In this document: one piece after another, positions 17,341 to 25,825 of the stretch | How positions within the stretch are numbered: position 1 is the first letter of the stretch | Layout: each line of letters begins with the position of its first letter | NCBI GenBank assembly: GCA_016183805.1 | Contig: JACPDX010000051.1 | Location: forward strand, 1 to 56,113 | From: Bacteroidota bacterium | GTDB lineage: Bacteria > Bacteroidota > Bacteroidia > Flavobacteriales_E > Vicingaceae | Reading direction: 5' to 3' | Length of the DNA stretch: 56,113 nucleotides | Translations under genes and position numbers: made by a program | Notes under the pieces: generated by a model | What the model saw: the letters and a program-made list of their open reading frames with translations, nothing else | Databases searched by the model: none | What the model was told of the DNA's origin: nothing

Positions 17341-17475
17341 ACCACATAGACACATAGTTTGTTTCTAATTGTTTAAAGTTTTACTAAGACCGTCAAGGAC
17401 GGTTCTATCATAGTAACAAAACGTAAAATCTATGACTTACCTTTTTTCGTTAAATTAGCTATGTTCCTATGTGGT
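17341..17475. repeat. CACATAG-type dispersed inverted-repeat element, copy 2
   Basis: The arms ACCACATAGACACATAG (17341-17357) and CTATGTTCCTATGTGGT (17459-17475) pair at 15 of 17 positions. A central GC-rich inverted repeat, ACCGTC and GACGGT, lies near 17389-17405. The layout matches copy 1 at 12041. It sits between pyrH and frr. Confidence 0.8.
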
Positions 17476-17481
17476 AAAAAA

Positions 17482-18192
17482 TTATCCTTCTACAATTGTC
17501 CCTATCGAGGCATCTTGATTCACCACTTTTTTAAGGTTACCCGGTTTATTCATATCAAAAACAATGATGGGTAGTTGATTTTCTTTACACAAGGTAAAGG
17601 CTGTCATGTCCATAATGTTTAGCCCTTTTTGGTAAACTTCATCAAAAGAAATGGTGTTGTATTTTTTAGCATTAGTATCTTTTTCGGGATCGGCAGTGTA
17701 AATACCATCCACTCGTGTTCCTTTTAAAATAACATCAGCTTCAATTTCAATAGCTCTTAAACAGGCAGCTGTATCGGTAGTAAAATAAGGGTTTCCTGTT
17801 CCTGCACCAAAAATTACTACCCGCCCTTTTTCTAAATGTCGAACAGCTCTTCTTTTAATAAAAGGTTCAGCAATCTCTTTCATTTCGATAGCAGTTTGCA
17901 AACGGGTTTTTACTTTGGTAGCTTCTAAAGCAGATTGTAAAGCCATACTATTGATAACTGTTGCCAACATTCCCATGTAATCGCCCTGAGTACGTTCCAT
18001 TCCCCCTTCTTCGGCTTGGATGCCTCTAAAAATATTTCCACCACCAATAACTATGGCAACCTCAACACCTTGTTCAACAATTTCTTTTATTTCATGGGCA
18101 TAGATGTTTAACCTATCATTGTCAATGCCAAATTGCTTATTTCCCATCAGGGATTCGCCACTAAGTTTTAATAAAATCCGTTTAAATGCCAT
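17482..18192 (-). CDS. pyrH: UMP kinase
   Basis: The bacterial UMP kinase makes UDP from UMP and ATP in pyrimidine nucleotide synthesis and works as a hexamer of the amino-acid kinase fold. Visible motifs in the 236-residue product are [10 protein letters not shown] (residues 7-16), [10 protein letters not shown] (48-57), and [17 protein letters not shown] near 131-147 for substrate binding. [16 protein letters not shown] follows near 157-172. Length is normal. It is downstream of rpsB-tsf, the conserved gene order, with a terminator hairpin between tsf and pyrH. Confidence 0.97.
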   Translation of the reverse strand: MAFKRILLKLSGESLMGNKQFGIDNDRLNIYAHEIKEIVEQGVEVAIVIGGGNIFRGIQAEEGGMERTQGDYMGMLATVINSMALQSALEATKVKTRLQTAIEMKEIAEPFIKRRAVRHLEKGRVVIFGAGTGNPYFTTDTAACLRAIEIEADVILKGTRVDGIYTADPEKDTNAKKYNTISFDEVYQKGLNIMDMTAFTLCKENQLPIIVFDMNKPGNLKKVVNQDASIGTIVEG

Positions 18193-18214
18193 AGTTAAAA
18201 AAGTTAATGCAAAA

Positions 18215-18241
18215 AAAAAGAGAAGTTAACTTCTCTTTTTT
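18215..18241 (-). terminator. Terminator hairpin between tsf and pyrH
   Basis: AAAAAGAGAAGTT pairs with AACTTCTCTTTTT as a near-perfect palindrome flanked by T-rich sequence on both strands. It lies about 15 bases after the tsf stop and immediately before the pyrH start, so transcription from the ribosomal genes probably drops before pyrH. Confidence 0.8.
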
Positions 18242-18256
18242 CTTAGTGTGGTTATA

Positions 18257-19093
18257 TTATCCTAACATGATGCGTTTAAAGCCTAAAACGGTTAATCCGT
18301 TTTCAACTTCTTGCAATGTTTGACTTACCGTTTTTTTATTGTCTTTTATCGATGGTTGGTTCAATAAAGTATTTTCTTTTAAATACTTTTTAACTTTGCC
18401 TTCTGCAATTTTATCCACCATATCGGCTGGTTTGCCTTCTTCTATGGCTTGTTCTCTACCAACTGACATTTCTCTGGCAATAACTGCTTCAGAAACTTGT
18501 GATTCATCAACAGCAATTGGAGCCATAGCAGCAATTTGCATAGCTACTTGTTTTCCTGCTTCAGCAATTGAACCACCGGCTTTATTTAATGCTACGATAG
18601 AAGCTAATTTATTTCCCGGATGATTGTACGCAACTGCAAATTCTCCATTTACAACTTCGTAACCTGAAACATCAATTTTTTCGCCAATAACACCTGTTTG
18701 TTCAATTATTTTATCAGCAATGGTTAAACCATTACCGTTAAAACTTAATGCTTTTAATTCCTCAACATTTGCAGGATTTTTGTCCATTGCAATATCAAGA
18801 ATTTTATTAGCGAAAGCACTAAAATCATCATTTTTTGCTACGAAATCAGTTTCGCAATTTACTACAACCATAACTGCTTTTTTACCGTCTGCTGTAGTTT
18901 TTGCAAGCACTAAACCTTCTTTTGCATCTCTATCACTTCTGTTTGCCGCTACTTTTTGTCCTTTTTTTCTAAGGATGTCAATTGCTTTTTCGAAATCGCC
19001 TTCTGCTTCTACTAAAGCTTTTTTGCAATCCATCATTCCTGCACCTGTAGTTTGACGTAATTTGTTAACGTCTGCTGCTGTAATGTTTGACAT
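18257..19093 (-). CDS. tsf: Translation elongation factor Ts
   Basis: EF-Ts is the GDP-GTP exchange factor of EF-Tu. The 278-residue protein begins with the N-terminal UBA-like domain (VNKLRQTTGAGMMDCKKALVEAEGD, residues 9-33). The core follows with VNCETDFVAKND near 77-88, the TDFV motif that contacts EF-Tu, and a second core repeat. Length is typical. It directly follows rpsB on the same strand (44-base gap). Confidence 0.97.
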   Translation of the reverse strand: MSNITAADVNKLRQTTGAGMMDCKKALVEAEGDFEKAIDILRKKGQKVAANRSDRDAKEGLVLAKTTADGKKAVMVVVNCETDFVAKNDDFSAFANKILDIAMDKNPANVEELKALSFNGNGLTIADKIIEQTGVIGEKIDVSGYEVVNGEFAVAYNHPGNKLASIVALNKAGGSIAEAGKQVAMQIAAMAPIAVDESQVSEAVIAREMSVGREQAIEEGKPADMVDKIAEGKVKKYLKENTLLNQPSIKDNKKTVSQTLQEVENGLTVLGFKRIMLG

Positions 19094-19137
19094 GTTCTAT
19101 ATTGTTTTTTAATCCCAATAGTTATCGGGAGTGATTA

Positions 19138-19920
19138 TTATTCTTCAACAGTTTCTTCTTTTTGAGAAGTTTCTTTTTTGCCGTCTTTACCATCTTTTAC
19201 GTCTTTCACGTCCTTGATTTTATCTCTTTCTTGTTTTCTTTCAGCAAGACCTTCAGCGATAGAAACACACAAAATTTCTATAATTTTTTCAATAGATTTT
19301 GATGCATCATCATTTGCAGGAATAGGAAAATCAACTAAGGTTGGGTCAGAATTGGTATCAACAATAGCAAAAGTAGGTATTCCTAATTTTTTTGCTTCAG
19401 CGATGGCAATGTGCTCTTTCATGATGTCCACCACAAAAATTGCAGCTGGCAATCTGGTTAAATCAGCAATACTACCTAAGTTTAATTCCAGTTTGTCTCT
19501 TTGACGAGCAATTTGCAAACGTTCTCTTTTTGAAAGAATTGCCATGGTTCCATCTTCTAACATTTTGTCGATAGAAGACATTTTTCGAACCGCTTTTCTA
19601 ATGGTAACGAAATTGGTTAACATACCACCCGGCCATCTTTCAGTAACATAAGGCATGTTAATGTTTTTTACTTTTTCAGCAACGATGTCTTTAGCTTGTT
19701 TTTTTGTAGCCACAAACATTATTTTTTTACCTGATTTTGCGATTTGTTGTAAAGCTTGAGAAGCTTCATCTAATTTTACAATCGTTTTGTGTAAGTCGAT
19801 AATGTGAATACCATTACGCTCCATAAAGATGTAAGGAGCCATTTTAGGATTCCATTTTCTTCTTAGGTGACCAAAGTGTACACCTGCATCTAATAATTCT
19901 TGAAAAGTTACTTTTGACAT
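19138..19920 (-). CDS. rpsB: 30S ribosomal protein S2
   Basis: S2 of the small subunit, 260 residues. FQELLDAGVHFGHLRRKWNPKM opens the protein, followed by FVATKKQAKDIV, RWPGGMLTNF near residues 93-102 and FVVDIMKEHIAIAEAKKLGIP near 162-182. The last 35 residues form a Lys/Glu/Asp-rich tail (DKIKDVKDVKDGKDGKKE) beyond the conserved fold, with a short repeated DVKD word. Such low-complexity tails are usual in Bacteroidota S2. Confidence 0.97.
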   Translation of the reverse strand: MSKVTFQELLDAGVHFGHLRRKWNPKMAPYIFMERNGIHIIDLHKTIVKLDEASQALQQIAKSGKKIMFVATKKQAKDIVAEKVKNINMPYVTERWPGGMLTNFVTIRKAVRKMSSIDKMLEDGTMAILSKRERLQIARQRDKLELNLGSIADLTRLPAAIFVVDIMKEHIAIAEAKKLGIPTFAIVDTNSDPTLVDFPIPANDDASKSIEKIIEILCVSIAEGLAERKQERDKIKDVKDVKDGKDGKKETSQKEETVEE

Positions 19921-20043
19921 TTTTTTATTGTTTACATTCCTTAATAACTCAATTTCGAAGTAGTTAGCTTAATGCTAAGTCTTAAAAATTTAGATACTAA
20001 ACAATAGGTTATAAATAGATTTGGATTTATTCCAAAAAATATA

Positions 20044-20430
20044 CTAACGTTTACTAAACTGAAACTTTTTACGAGCTTTTGGTTGTCCCGGTTTTTTACG
20101 CTCTACCATTCTAGGGTCTCTAGTTAATAAGCTGGTTACTTTTAATAATGGTTTATTATCAGCATTCACTTTTACTAAAGCTCTTGATATAGCATGTCGA
20201 ACTGCTTCAGCCTGACCGGTAATACCACCACCATAAACATTTACTTTTACATCAAATGTATCAACCAATTCTGTAGCAACAAAAGCTTGTTGTACTTTAC
20301 CTTGTAATACAGTTGTTGGAAAAAATACTTTATAGTCTTTTTTGTTTACAGTAATGTTTCCTTTACCTTTAGTAAGATAAACCCTAGCTACTGCCGTTTT
20401 TCTTCTTCCTGTTGCGTTAACTAATTCCAT
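20044..20430 (-). CDS. rpsI: 30S ribosomal protein S9
   Basis: The 128-residue small-subunit protein has NATGRRKTAVARVYL at the start, the GGGITGQAEAVRHAISRAL block near residues 67-85, and the basic C-terminal tail ending QFSKR that reaches the P-site tRNA. It lies 5 bases after rplM in the conserved rplM-rpsI pair. A 123-base gap without a gene separates it from rpsB. Confidence 0.97.
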   Translation of the reverse strand: MELVNATGRRKTAVARVYLTKGKGNITVNKKDYKVFFPTTVLQGKVQQAFVATELVDTFDVKVNVYGGGITGQAEAVRHAISRALVKVNADNKPLLKVTSLLTRDPRMVERKKPGQPKARKKFQFSKR

Positions 20431-20435
20431 GCTTC

Positions 20436-20891
20436 TTATTTAATCTCAGTTAATTTTAATTGTTGTGGTTTTTGTGCTTCGTGTGGATGTTCTGCTCCAG
20501 CATAAACATATAAATTACGATACATTTCACTTCCAATTTTGTTTTTTGGAAGCATCCCTTTAATGGCGTGCTCAATCATGTAAGTAGGTTTTTTAGCCAT
20601 TAAACGAGCTGGATTCGTAGTTTTCTGACCACCAGGATAACCTGTATGAGAGATGTACTCTTTATCTTCCCATTTATTACCTGTTAAGGTAATTTTATCA
20701 GCGTTAATAACAATAACATGATCTCCACAATCCACATGAGGGGTGAAGTTTGTTTTGTGTTTACCTCTTATTAGTATAGCCACTTTACTGGCTAATCTTC
20801 CTAATGTTTCATTTTCTGCATCTATAAGTACCCAGTTTTTGTTTACTGTAGCACTGTTTGCCGAGATTGTTTTGTAACTTAATGCGTCCAC
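20436..20891 (-). CDS. rplM: 50S ribosomal protein L13
   Basis: The 151-residue large-subunit protein has the conserved [16 protein letters not shown] (residues 20-35), the [13 protein letters not shown] core and [31 protein letters not shown] at the C-terminus. The start is GTG at 20891, which gives the family N-terminus [12 protein letters not shown]. It heads the run rplM-rpsI-rpsB-tsf on the minus strand. Confidence 0.96.
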   Translation of the reverse strand: MDALSYKTISANSATVNKNWVLIDAENETLGRLASKVAILIRGKHKTNFTPHVDCGDHVIVINADKITLTGNKWEDKEYISHTGYPGGQKTTNPARLMAKKPTYMIEHAIKGMLPKNKIGSEMYRNLYVYAGAEHPHEAQKPQQLKLTEIK

Positions 20892-21105
20892 GTTATTATT
20901 CTTTTAATCAGTATATTAAATGTAATATCCCTTAAATTGGGGCTGCGAATTTAGGACTATTTTTCTAAATCAACAACATTATGAACAATTTATTTGTTAA
21001 TAAATTGATTTTTGTTGTTGTTGTTGAGTGTTTAATAATCAATAAAACGCTAAAATACTAAAGCGACATGAACTTTAGTAAGAAGAAAATAAAAGCTTTA
21101 GGTTG

Positions 21106-21285
21106 TTATTTCAAACCACCTTCAGCTTGTGCTTTTTTGTTGTATTTTCTCTGAAGATTTAACCAGTAAAAAAGACCTCCAAATCCTAAAGCAATAAAAG
21201 CATAGTTAGGAATGTTGCCTAATTTTTGTAATAATCCGAAAAAAGCATAAAAAACATCGCCTAACCAGTAAATAAAATCAGTCAT
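21106..21285 (-). CDS. DUF6341-type small membrane protein
   Basis: A 59-codon gene (ATG at 21285, stop at 21106) encodes MTDFIYWLGDVFYAFFGLL at the start, a central hydrophobic stretch (YAFIALGFGGLFYWLNL, residues 28-44) and a basic tail (QRKYNKKAQAEGG). It matches the small flavobacterial DUF6341 proteins, which usually sit next to a DUF6427 gene, as here. It is probably an inner-membrane protein of unknown function. The rest of the gap 20892-21359 is AT-rich and probably holds the divergent promoters of rplM and the DUF6427 gene. I see nothing else in it. Confidence 0.75.
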   Translation of the reverse strand: MTDFIYWLGDVFYAFFGLLQKLGNIPNYAFIALGFGGLFYWLNLQRKYNKKAQAEGGLK

Positions 21286-21359
21286 AAATATTATTTTTGA
21301 ACAGCAAATGTAAAATTTATCTTTAGTTTTTAAAAACTTATTTTAATTAATATTACAGC

Positions 21360-22340
21360 ATGGTAATAAGAATTTTTAAAACCAACCAAATAATAGCCAA
21401 CATTTTTATTGTTGTATTAGCGGTTTTACTACTTATACCGGGTTATTTTTCTCCGATAGCCCCGATAGTTATTGGGGGAGTTGAATTAAACACAGAGAAT
21501 TATTCGTTGTTTAATTTTACGATAGAAAACAGATTTGTTGATGTTTTATTATTTTCCATATTAATTGGTTTTCAAGGAGTATTCTTGAATTTTATTATTA
21601 ATAGAGAAAAATTAATTAAAGGAAATACACATTTGGTTGGCTTGTTTTATGTGGTACTTAATAGTGGAATTCCTATTTTATTTGCAGTAACCCCAATTAT
21701 TATTTCAAATACTTTAATCATTACCATTTTATGGTTGTTTTTCAAATTGTATTCGCTTCATAATGCTAAACCTTTATTATTTAATATTGGGTTTTTATTG
21801 GGAATAAGTGTACTGATTTATGTTCCTCTTTTTTGCTTGTTTCCATTAATTTGGATAGTGTTGTCGTATGTTCGAACGCCTAATTTTAGAGATTTTTTTG
21901 TATCCTTATTGGGGTTTTTATTGCCTTTTATCTACTTAGTTGCTTATTTATATTTATCCAATCAACTTTTTAATTCTAACTATATTGATTGGATTTATTA
22001 TCCTGCAATTTTTTCGACATCTGTTATTAGCAAGCCATTTATATATTTTTTAGTGATAATTATTGGCTTTGTGTTACTAGCATTTTTCAGTATGTTTTTT
22101 CAATTGGAGAGAGATGTTATTAAAGACCGTAAACTTTTTATTATCTTTATACTTCTTGCTTTGTTCTTTTTTGTAACACTTATTTTCAATAGCGATGATT
22201 ACAATTCGCTTTATATTTTATTAACGATACCTTTTTCGGTATTTTTAGCTAATTATTTTAATAAGCTAAAAAAAGAATGGTTGGCGGAAGTTTTTTTTAC
22301 AATTATTTTGTTAGGCATTCTTGGAAGTTATTTCTTGTAA
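21360..22340 (+). CDS. DUF6427 multi-pass membrane protein
   Basis: The 326-residue protein has about ten hydrophobic segments (for example IIANIFIVVLAVLLLIPGY at 11-29 and FFTIILLGILGSYFL at the C-terminus), with lysines and arginines on short loops. It fits the flavobacterial DUF6427 integral membrane proteins, whose role is not known. The neighbouring DUF6341 gene supports this. Its 3' end overlaps convergent nadD by 13 bases. A short palindromic word, CCCGATAGTTATTGGG near 21464, lies within the coding sequence and resembles dispersed repeats elsewhere. Confidence 0.75.
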   Translation: MVIRIFKTNQIIANIFIVVLAVLLLIPGYFSPIAPIVIGGVELNTENYSLFNFTIENRFVDVLLFSILIGFQGVFLNFIINREKLIKGNTHLVGLFYVVLNSGIPILFAVTPIIISNTLIITILWLFFKLYSLHNAKPLLFNIGFLLGISVLIYVPLFCLFPLIWIVLSYVRTPNFRDFFVSLLGFLLPFIYLVAYLYLSNQLFNSNYIDWIYYPAIFSTSVISKPFIYFLVIIIGFVLLAFFSMFFQLERDVIKDRKLFIIFILLALFFFVTLIFNSDDYNSLYILLTIPFSVFLANYFNKLKKEWLAEVFFTIILLGILGSYFL

Positions 22341-22939
22341 AAATTCATTTCCTGAACATACTTGTAAACTACTTCAGTGAGCAAATAGCGAGTATCTTTT
22401 TTATTTTTAATAGCATCTCTGATAAAGCTTGCCGAAATTTTCATCAAAGGAGCATCACAAACAATAATATTTTTTTTATTAGAAAAACTGTTTTCAACAC
22501 TTGCAGATTCAATCATTTCTATACGCTCTTGTTCGGTTAAGGCACGTGGATAAACATAAATTTCATGATTTTCTAAAATCTGCTCGTAATTTTTCCATTT
22601 GTGAAAAGTACGCAAATTGTCTTCACCCATTATTAACGAGAACTGGTGTTTGGGATGTTTTTCTTTAAGATAAGTTAAGGTGTTAATAGTATATGATGGT
22701 TGTGGTAATTTGAATTCAATGTTAGATGCTTTAAGTTTATCGTTATCAAAAACTGCCATTTCAACCATTGCATAACGGTGATAATCTTCCAATAAAGTAG
22801 ATTTTTTCTTTAATGGGTTTTGAGGGCTGACAACCAGCCAAACCTGATCTAAATCGGTAAACTCTACCATGTAATTGGCAATAATTAAATGCCCCACATG
22901 GATGGGATTGTAAGTGCCGAAATAAAGCCCAATGTTCAT
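22328..22939 (-). CDS. nadD: Nicotinate-nucleotide adenylyltransferase
   Basis: NadD makes deamido-NAD from nicotinate mononucleotide and ATP in NAD synthesis. MNIGLYFGTYNPIHVGHLIIA holds the nucleotidyltransferase signature (G-T-x-N-P-x-H-x-G-H) at residues 8-17. KISASFIRDAI near 164-174 is the ISxSxIR ATP-binding motif. The 203-residue length fits. It is 7 bases after gmk, so they are co-transcribed. Confidence 0.93.
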   Translation of the reverse strand: MNIGLYFGTYNPIHVGHLIIANYMVEFTDLDQVWLVVSPQNPLKKKSTLLEDYHRYAMVEMAVFDNDKLKASNIEFKLPQPSYTINTLTYLKEKHPKHQFSLIMGEDNLRTFHKWKNYEQILENHEIYVYPRALTEQERIEMIESASVENSFSNKKNIIVCDAPLMKISASFIRDAIKNKKDTRYLLTEVVYKYVQEMNFYKK

Positions 22940-22946
22940 TTTTAAT

Positions 22947-23513
22947 TTAACTTTTTAAAAAAGATTTTACAATACCATAAACTTCTTTTTGAGCCACTTC
23001 TAATTGATTGTTTTCTACTGAAACGTCAAACCTTTTTTCGTATTCCATTTCTTCTGTAGCTTTATTTATTCGTCGTTGTATGGTTTCTTCGCTTTCGGTT
23101 CCTCGGCTTCTTAGTCGCTTTTCTAATTCAAGAATAGAGGGTGGTTTAATAAAAATAGCTAACGCATTTTTACCAAAGTGTTTTGATAAGTTTAATCCGC
23201 CTTTTACATCCACATCAAAAATAACATGTTTGCCACTTTCCCAAATTCGATTTATTTCGGCTTTAAGTGTACCGTAAAAATTGTTTGCATAAACCTCTTC
23301 CCACTCAATAAAATCTTTCGCTTCAATTCGGTTTTTAAACTCATCAATAGTTAAAAAATAATAATCAATACCATCCGTTTCATTAGGTCTTTTGGCTCTG
23401 GTACAAGCCGAAATAGAAAACTCCAATCCTAAGTTTTGTTGCAACAAGTATTTTGTGATGGAAGTTTTTCCAGCTCCTGAAGGGGCACACAATATGATAC
23501 ATTTTCCATTCAT
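22947..23513 (-). CDS. gmk: Guanylate kinase
   Basis: Guanylate kinase converts GMP to GDP. The P-loop is APSGAGKTS at residues 10-18. The GMP-binding part has SACTRAKRPNETDGIDYYF (35-53) and the lid has RLRSRGTESEETIQRRI (132-148). The 188-residue length is normal. It sits between yicC and nadD in the yicC-gmk-nadD order common in Bacteroidota. Confidence 0.96.
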   Translation of the reverse strand: MNGKCIILCAPSGAGKTSITKYLLQQNLGLEFSISACTRAKRPNETDGIDYYFLTIDEFKNRIEAKDFIEWEEVYANNFYGTLKAEINRIWESGKHVIFDVDVKGGLNLSKHFGKNALAIFIKPPSILELEKRLRSRGTESEETIQRRINKATEEMEYEKRFDVSVENNQLEVAQKEVYGIVKSFLKS

Positions 23514-23522
23514 TGGTTTATT

Positions 23523-23570
23523 AGTTCACAGTTGTCAGTTCATAGTCTTCAGACTCCAATCTCTAATTTG
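23523..23570. repeat. Dispersed intergenic repeat (CAGT-TTC-AGTC family)
   Basis: The words AGTTCACAG, GTCAGTTC and AGTCTTCAGACTCC fill the gap between yicC and gmk. The same words recur at 27894, 28403, 31387 and, in inverted or related form, at 36541, 43745 and 49864. Confidence 0.65.
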
Positions 23571-24443
23571 TTATAATATATTCAACGTTTGTTCTTTAAT
23601 TTTTTCTAATTCATCTTTCATTTGAACCACGAGCATCTGTATATCTACATTATTGGCTTTTGAACCCAACGTGTTAATTTCCCTGCCCATTTCTTGTGTT
23701 ATAAACCCCAATTTCCTACCTTCAGAATTATCATTATTAATGGTCTCAATAAAATAATTGCAATGAGTAGTTAAGCGAGTTTTTTCTTCGGTTACATCAA
23801 ATTTTTCGATGTAAAAAATCAATTCTTGTTCAAATCTATCTTTATTGATGTTTTCTTTGCCAACTGCTTCGGTAAGGTGAGTTGCAATACGTTCTTTTAC
23901 CACTTCCAATCGTTTTGGTTCGTGAACATCAACTTGTTTAAGTAAAGAAAGAATGTTATTTACCCGTTGTAATAATTCTTTTAATAATGTTTCTCCTTCG
24001 GTAATTCTAAAATTGTTGGTTGCAGCAATGGCTTCAAATATTAGTTCGTTTACTTTTTGCCATTCGGTTTCTTCCAGTTCTTGTTTGTCGGTTTTAAACA
24101 CATCGGGCATTCTTGAAACTATGGTAAATAAATCAGTATTTGTTTGATTTAACTCATTTGCCATACCAGCCAATTCGTTGTAATATTTTTTAAATAAATC
24201 TTTGTTTACCGAAAAGTTGTTGGTTTCCCCAAGTGTTTCAAAACCCAATGAAAAATCAATTTTACCACGCTCTAATTCTTGATTAATTAACGAACGAATT
24301 CCGAATTCTTTTTCTTTAAACATAGACGGCATCCGAACCGAAACATCGGCTTGTTTGCTGTTTAAGGTTTTAATTTCGACACTAAATTTTTTACCGTTTA
24401 TTTCGGCGGTAGCTTTACCGAAACCGGTCATTGATTTTATCAT
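23571..24443 (-). CDS. yicC: YicC family endoribonuclease-like protein
   Basis: The 290-residue protein has the YicC N-terminal signature MIKSMTGFGKA and the C-terminal DUF1732 region (LGFITQEMGREINTLGSKA). E. coli YicC is reported to be an endoribonuclease that helps degrade a small RNA, and the family is found next to gmk in many genomes. The protein is cytoplasmic with coiled-coil potential in the middle. The upstream gap is short and contains a repeat. Confidence 0.92.
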   Translation of the reverse strand: MIKSMTGFGKATAEINGKKFSVEIKTLNSKQADVSVRMPSMFKEKEFGIRSLINQELERGKIDFSLGFETLGETNNFSVNKDLFKKYYNELAGMANELNQTNTDLFTIVSRMPDVFKTDKQELEETEWQKVNELIFEAIAATNNFRITEGETLLKELLQRVNNILSLLKQVDVHEPKRLEVVKERIATHLTEAVGKENINKDRFEQELIFYIEKFDVTEEKTRLTTHCNYFIETINNDNSEGRKLGFITQEMGREINTLGSKANNVDIQMLVVQMKDELEKIKEQTLNIL

Positions 24444-24517
24444 AATTTTATTTTAGGATGTAAAGATAATTTATTTGTTTGAAGTTTCGAATTTGAGGTT
24501 ATGTAAACAACCTTAAA

Positions 24518-24539
24518 TCCCGAGAAATCGGGACAGGCT
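24518..24539. repeat. Short palindromic repeat TCCCGA-n4-TCGGGA plus tail
   Basis: TCCCGAGAAATCGGGA is an inverted repeat followed by CAGGCT. The reverse complement of the in-frame insert at 2139-2154 and its flank matches this 22-base stretch at 20 positions, which ties the two loci to one repeat family. It lies just past the stop of the EamA gene on the minus strand, where it could also act as a hairpin. Confidence 0.7.
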
Positions 24540-24540
24540 C

Positions 24541-25443
24541 TCAAACTTTGAACTTTTCTGGCTTACTCACCAAATAAACTCCAGCAAAAATTAAAATAGC
24601 AGCAACAAATTTTATCCAAGTAAAACTATCTTTTCCAACCCAAATAGCAAAAAGAGCAGCAATTAAGGGTTGCAGATAAATGTAAGATGAAACTACAGAA
24701 GGGCTTAATTTTTTTAACCCATAAATATTAAATAGATATGCCAAAAAAGTAGTAGCAATAATTACAAAACCAAATTTTAGCCAAATATCGAGTGAGAAAT
24801 CAGTCCAGTTTATTTCAGAAAATTGATTAAAACCAAAAGGAATAACGTATAAAAAACCAAAAGTAAATACCCATTTTATTACCGTTATTGGACTGTACTT
24901 TCTCATAAGTGGTTTTACCAAAACAAGGTAAATAGCATACGAAGTGGAATTTAATAAAATAAATAAATCACCTATCCAAGTGTCGGAACCAAATGAAAAT
25001 CCTTTTTTAAACAATAAAATCATTAAAGCCCCAGAAATACCTAGCACAAGCCCGAAAATTTTGGTGTAAGTTATTCTGGTTTGTAAAATAAATGCAGCAG
25101 CCAACAAAACCATTATGGGGTTTGAAGTCATAATGATACCAGCATTTATAGGATTGGTTTGGTTTAAGCCATAAAAAAACATGAGTTGGTTAGCTGCAAC
25201 TCCGAAGAAACCACAAATAGCTAAGCGTACGATATCTTTTTTATCAATTTTCTCTTTATAAAAAGAACTCACTAAAGTGAATAAAATCAGAGCTCCTATA
25301 ACTCTGCATAATATAAATCCAAAGGGTTTAATAAATACAGGCATCACATCTTTTGCTATGGAATAGTTTATTCCATAAATGATGTTAGCACCAAGAATGG
25401 CGAGATGAGGAAGAAGATTGGAGGTTTGAGGTTTGAGGTTCAA
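24541..25443 (-). CDS. EamA/DMT-family metabolite exporter
   Basis: The 300-residue protein has ten predicted transmembrane helices in two homologous EamA halves (first near 12-140, second near 155-290), with LKKLSPSVVSSYIYLQPLIAALFAIWVGK typical of the last repeat. Drug/metabolite transporters of this type export amino acids or small metabolites, but the substrate cannot be told. The first ten codons (NLKPQTSNL) are written by the dispersed TTGAGGTTTGAGGTTC-type repeat at 25420-25443, so the true ancestral start may be further in. It is followed upstream by an ArsC-like gene, 14 bases away. Confidence 0.85.
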   Translation of the reverse strand: MNLKPQTSNLLPHLAILGANIIYGINYSIAKDVMPVFIKPFGFILCRVIGALILFTLVSSFYKEKIDKKDIVRLAICGFFGVAANQLMFFYGLNQTNPINAGIIMTSNPIMVLLAAAFILQTRITYTKIFGLVLGISGALMILLFKKGFSFGSDTWIGDLFILLNSTSYAIYLVLVKPLMRKYSPITVIKWVFTFGFLYVIPFGFNQFSEINWTDFSLDIWLKFGFVIIATTFLAYLFNIYGLKKLSPSVVSSYIYLQPLIAALFAIWVGKDSFTWIKFVAAILIFAGVYLVSKPEKFKV

Positions 25444-25457
25444 TGTTGTTTAGAATT

Positions 25458-25811
25458 TTATGAGATTAGGAGTTTAGCAGCATCTTCAATAGTATTTTTG
25501 GCATTTCCAACAAAAATATTTTTTCCAACAATAATAACTGGTCGTTTTAAAAATGTGTATTCCTCCAAAATCAATTTTTTATAATCGTTTTCGGTTAACA
25601 ATTTTTCTTTAAGATTTAAGGTTTTATATTTAATAGCTTTTCTGCTAAATAAACTTTCGAACGAGCCGCTCATTTTAGCCATTTCTTCTAGTTGAACTTC
25701 GGTTATTTTAGTAGATTTGATGTCTTGGTATTCGAAGTCATTACCCAAGTTTAATGCTGCAATAATTCGAGTACAAGTTGAGCAAGTAGATAGGTAGTAT
25801 ATTTTTTTCAT
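25458..25811 (-). CDS. ArsC/Spx-family thioredoxin-fold protein
   Basis: I choose ATG at 25811 (MKKIYYLSTCSTC) because a longer reading would overlap the divergent gene. At 117 residues the size fits ArsC/YffB/Spx proteins. STCSTC at residues 8-13 is the CxxC redox site, and FLKRPVIIVG near 83-92 is the cis-proline strand of the fold. The family includes arsenate reductases and Spx regulators. The basic RPV strand is usual for YffB-like members. It is cytoplasmic, and its role here is not determined. Confidence 0.8.
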   Translation of the reverse strand: MKKIYYLSTCSTCTRIIAALNLGNDFEYQDIKSTKITEVQLEEMAKMSGSFESLFSRKAIKYKTLNLKEKLLTENDYKKLILEEYTFLKRPVIIVGKNIFVGNAKNTIEDAAKLLIS

Positions 25812-25825
25812 ACAATTAGATAATA

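Noticed and set aside
20892-21105. Ribosomal-protein leader RNA before rplM
   Set aside because: The gap is AT-rich with no strong conserved stem that I could find by eye, so I do not claim a regulatory RNA.
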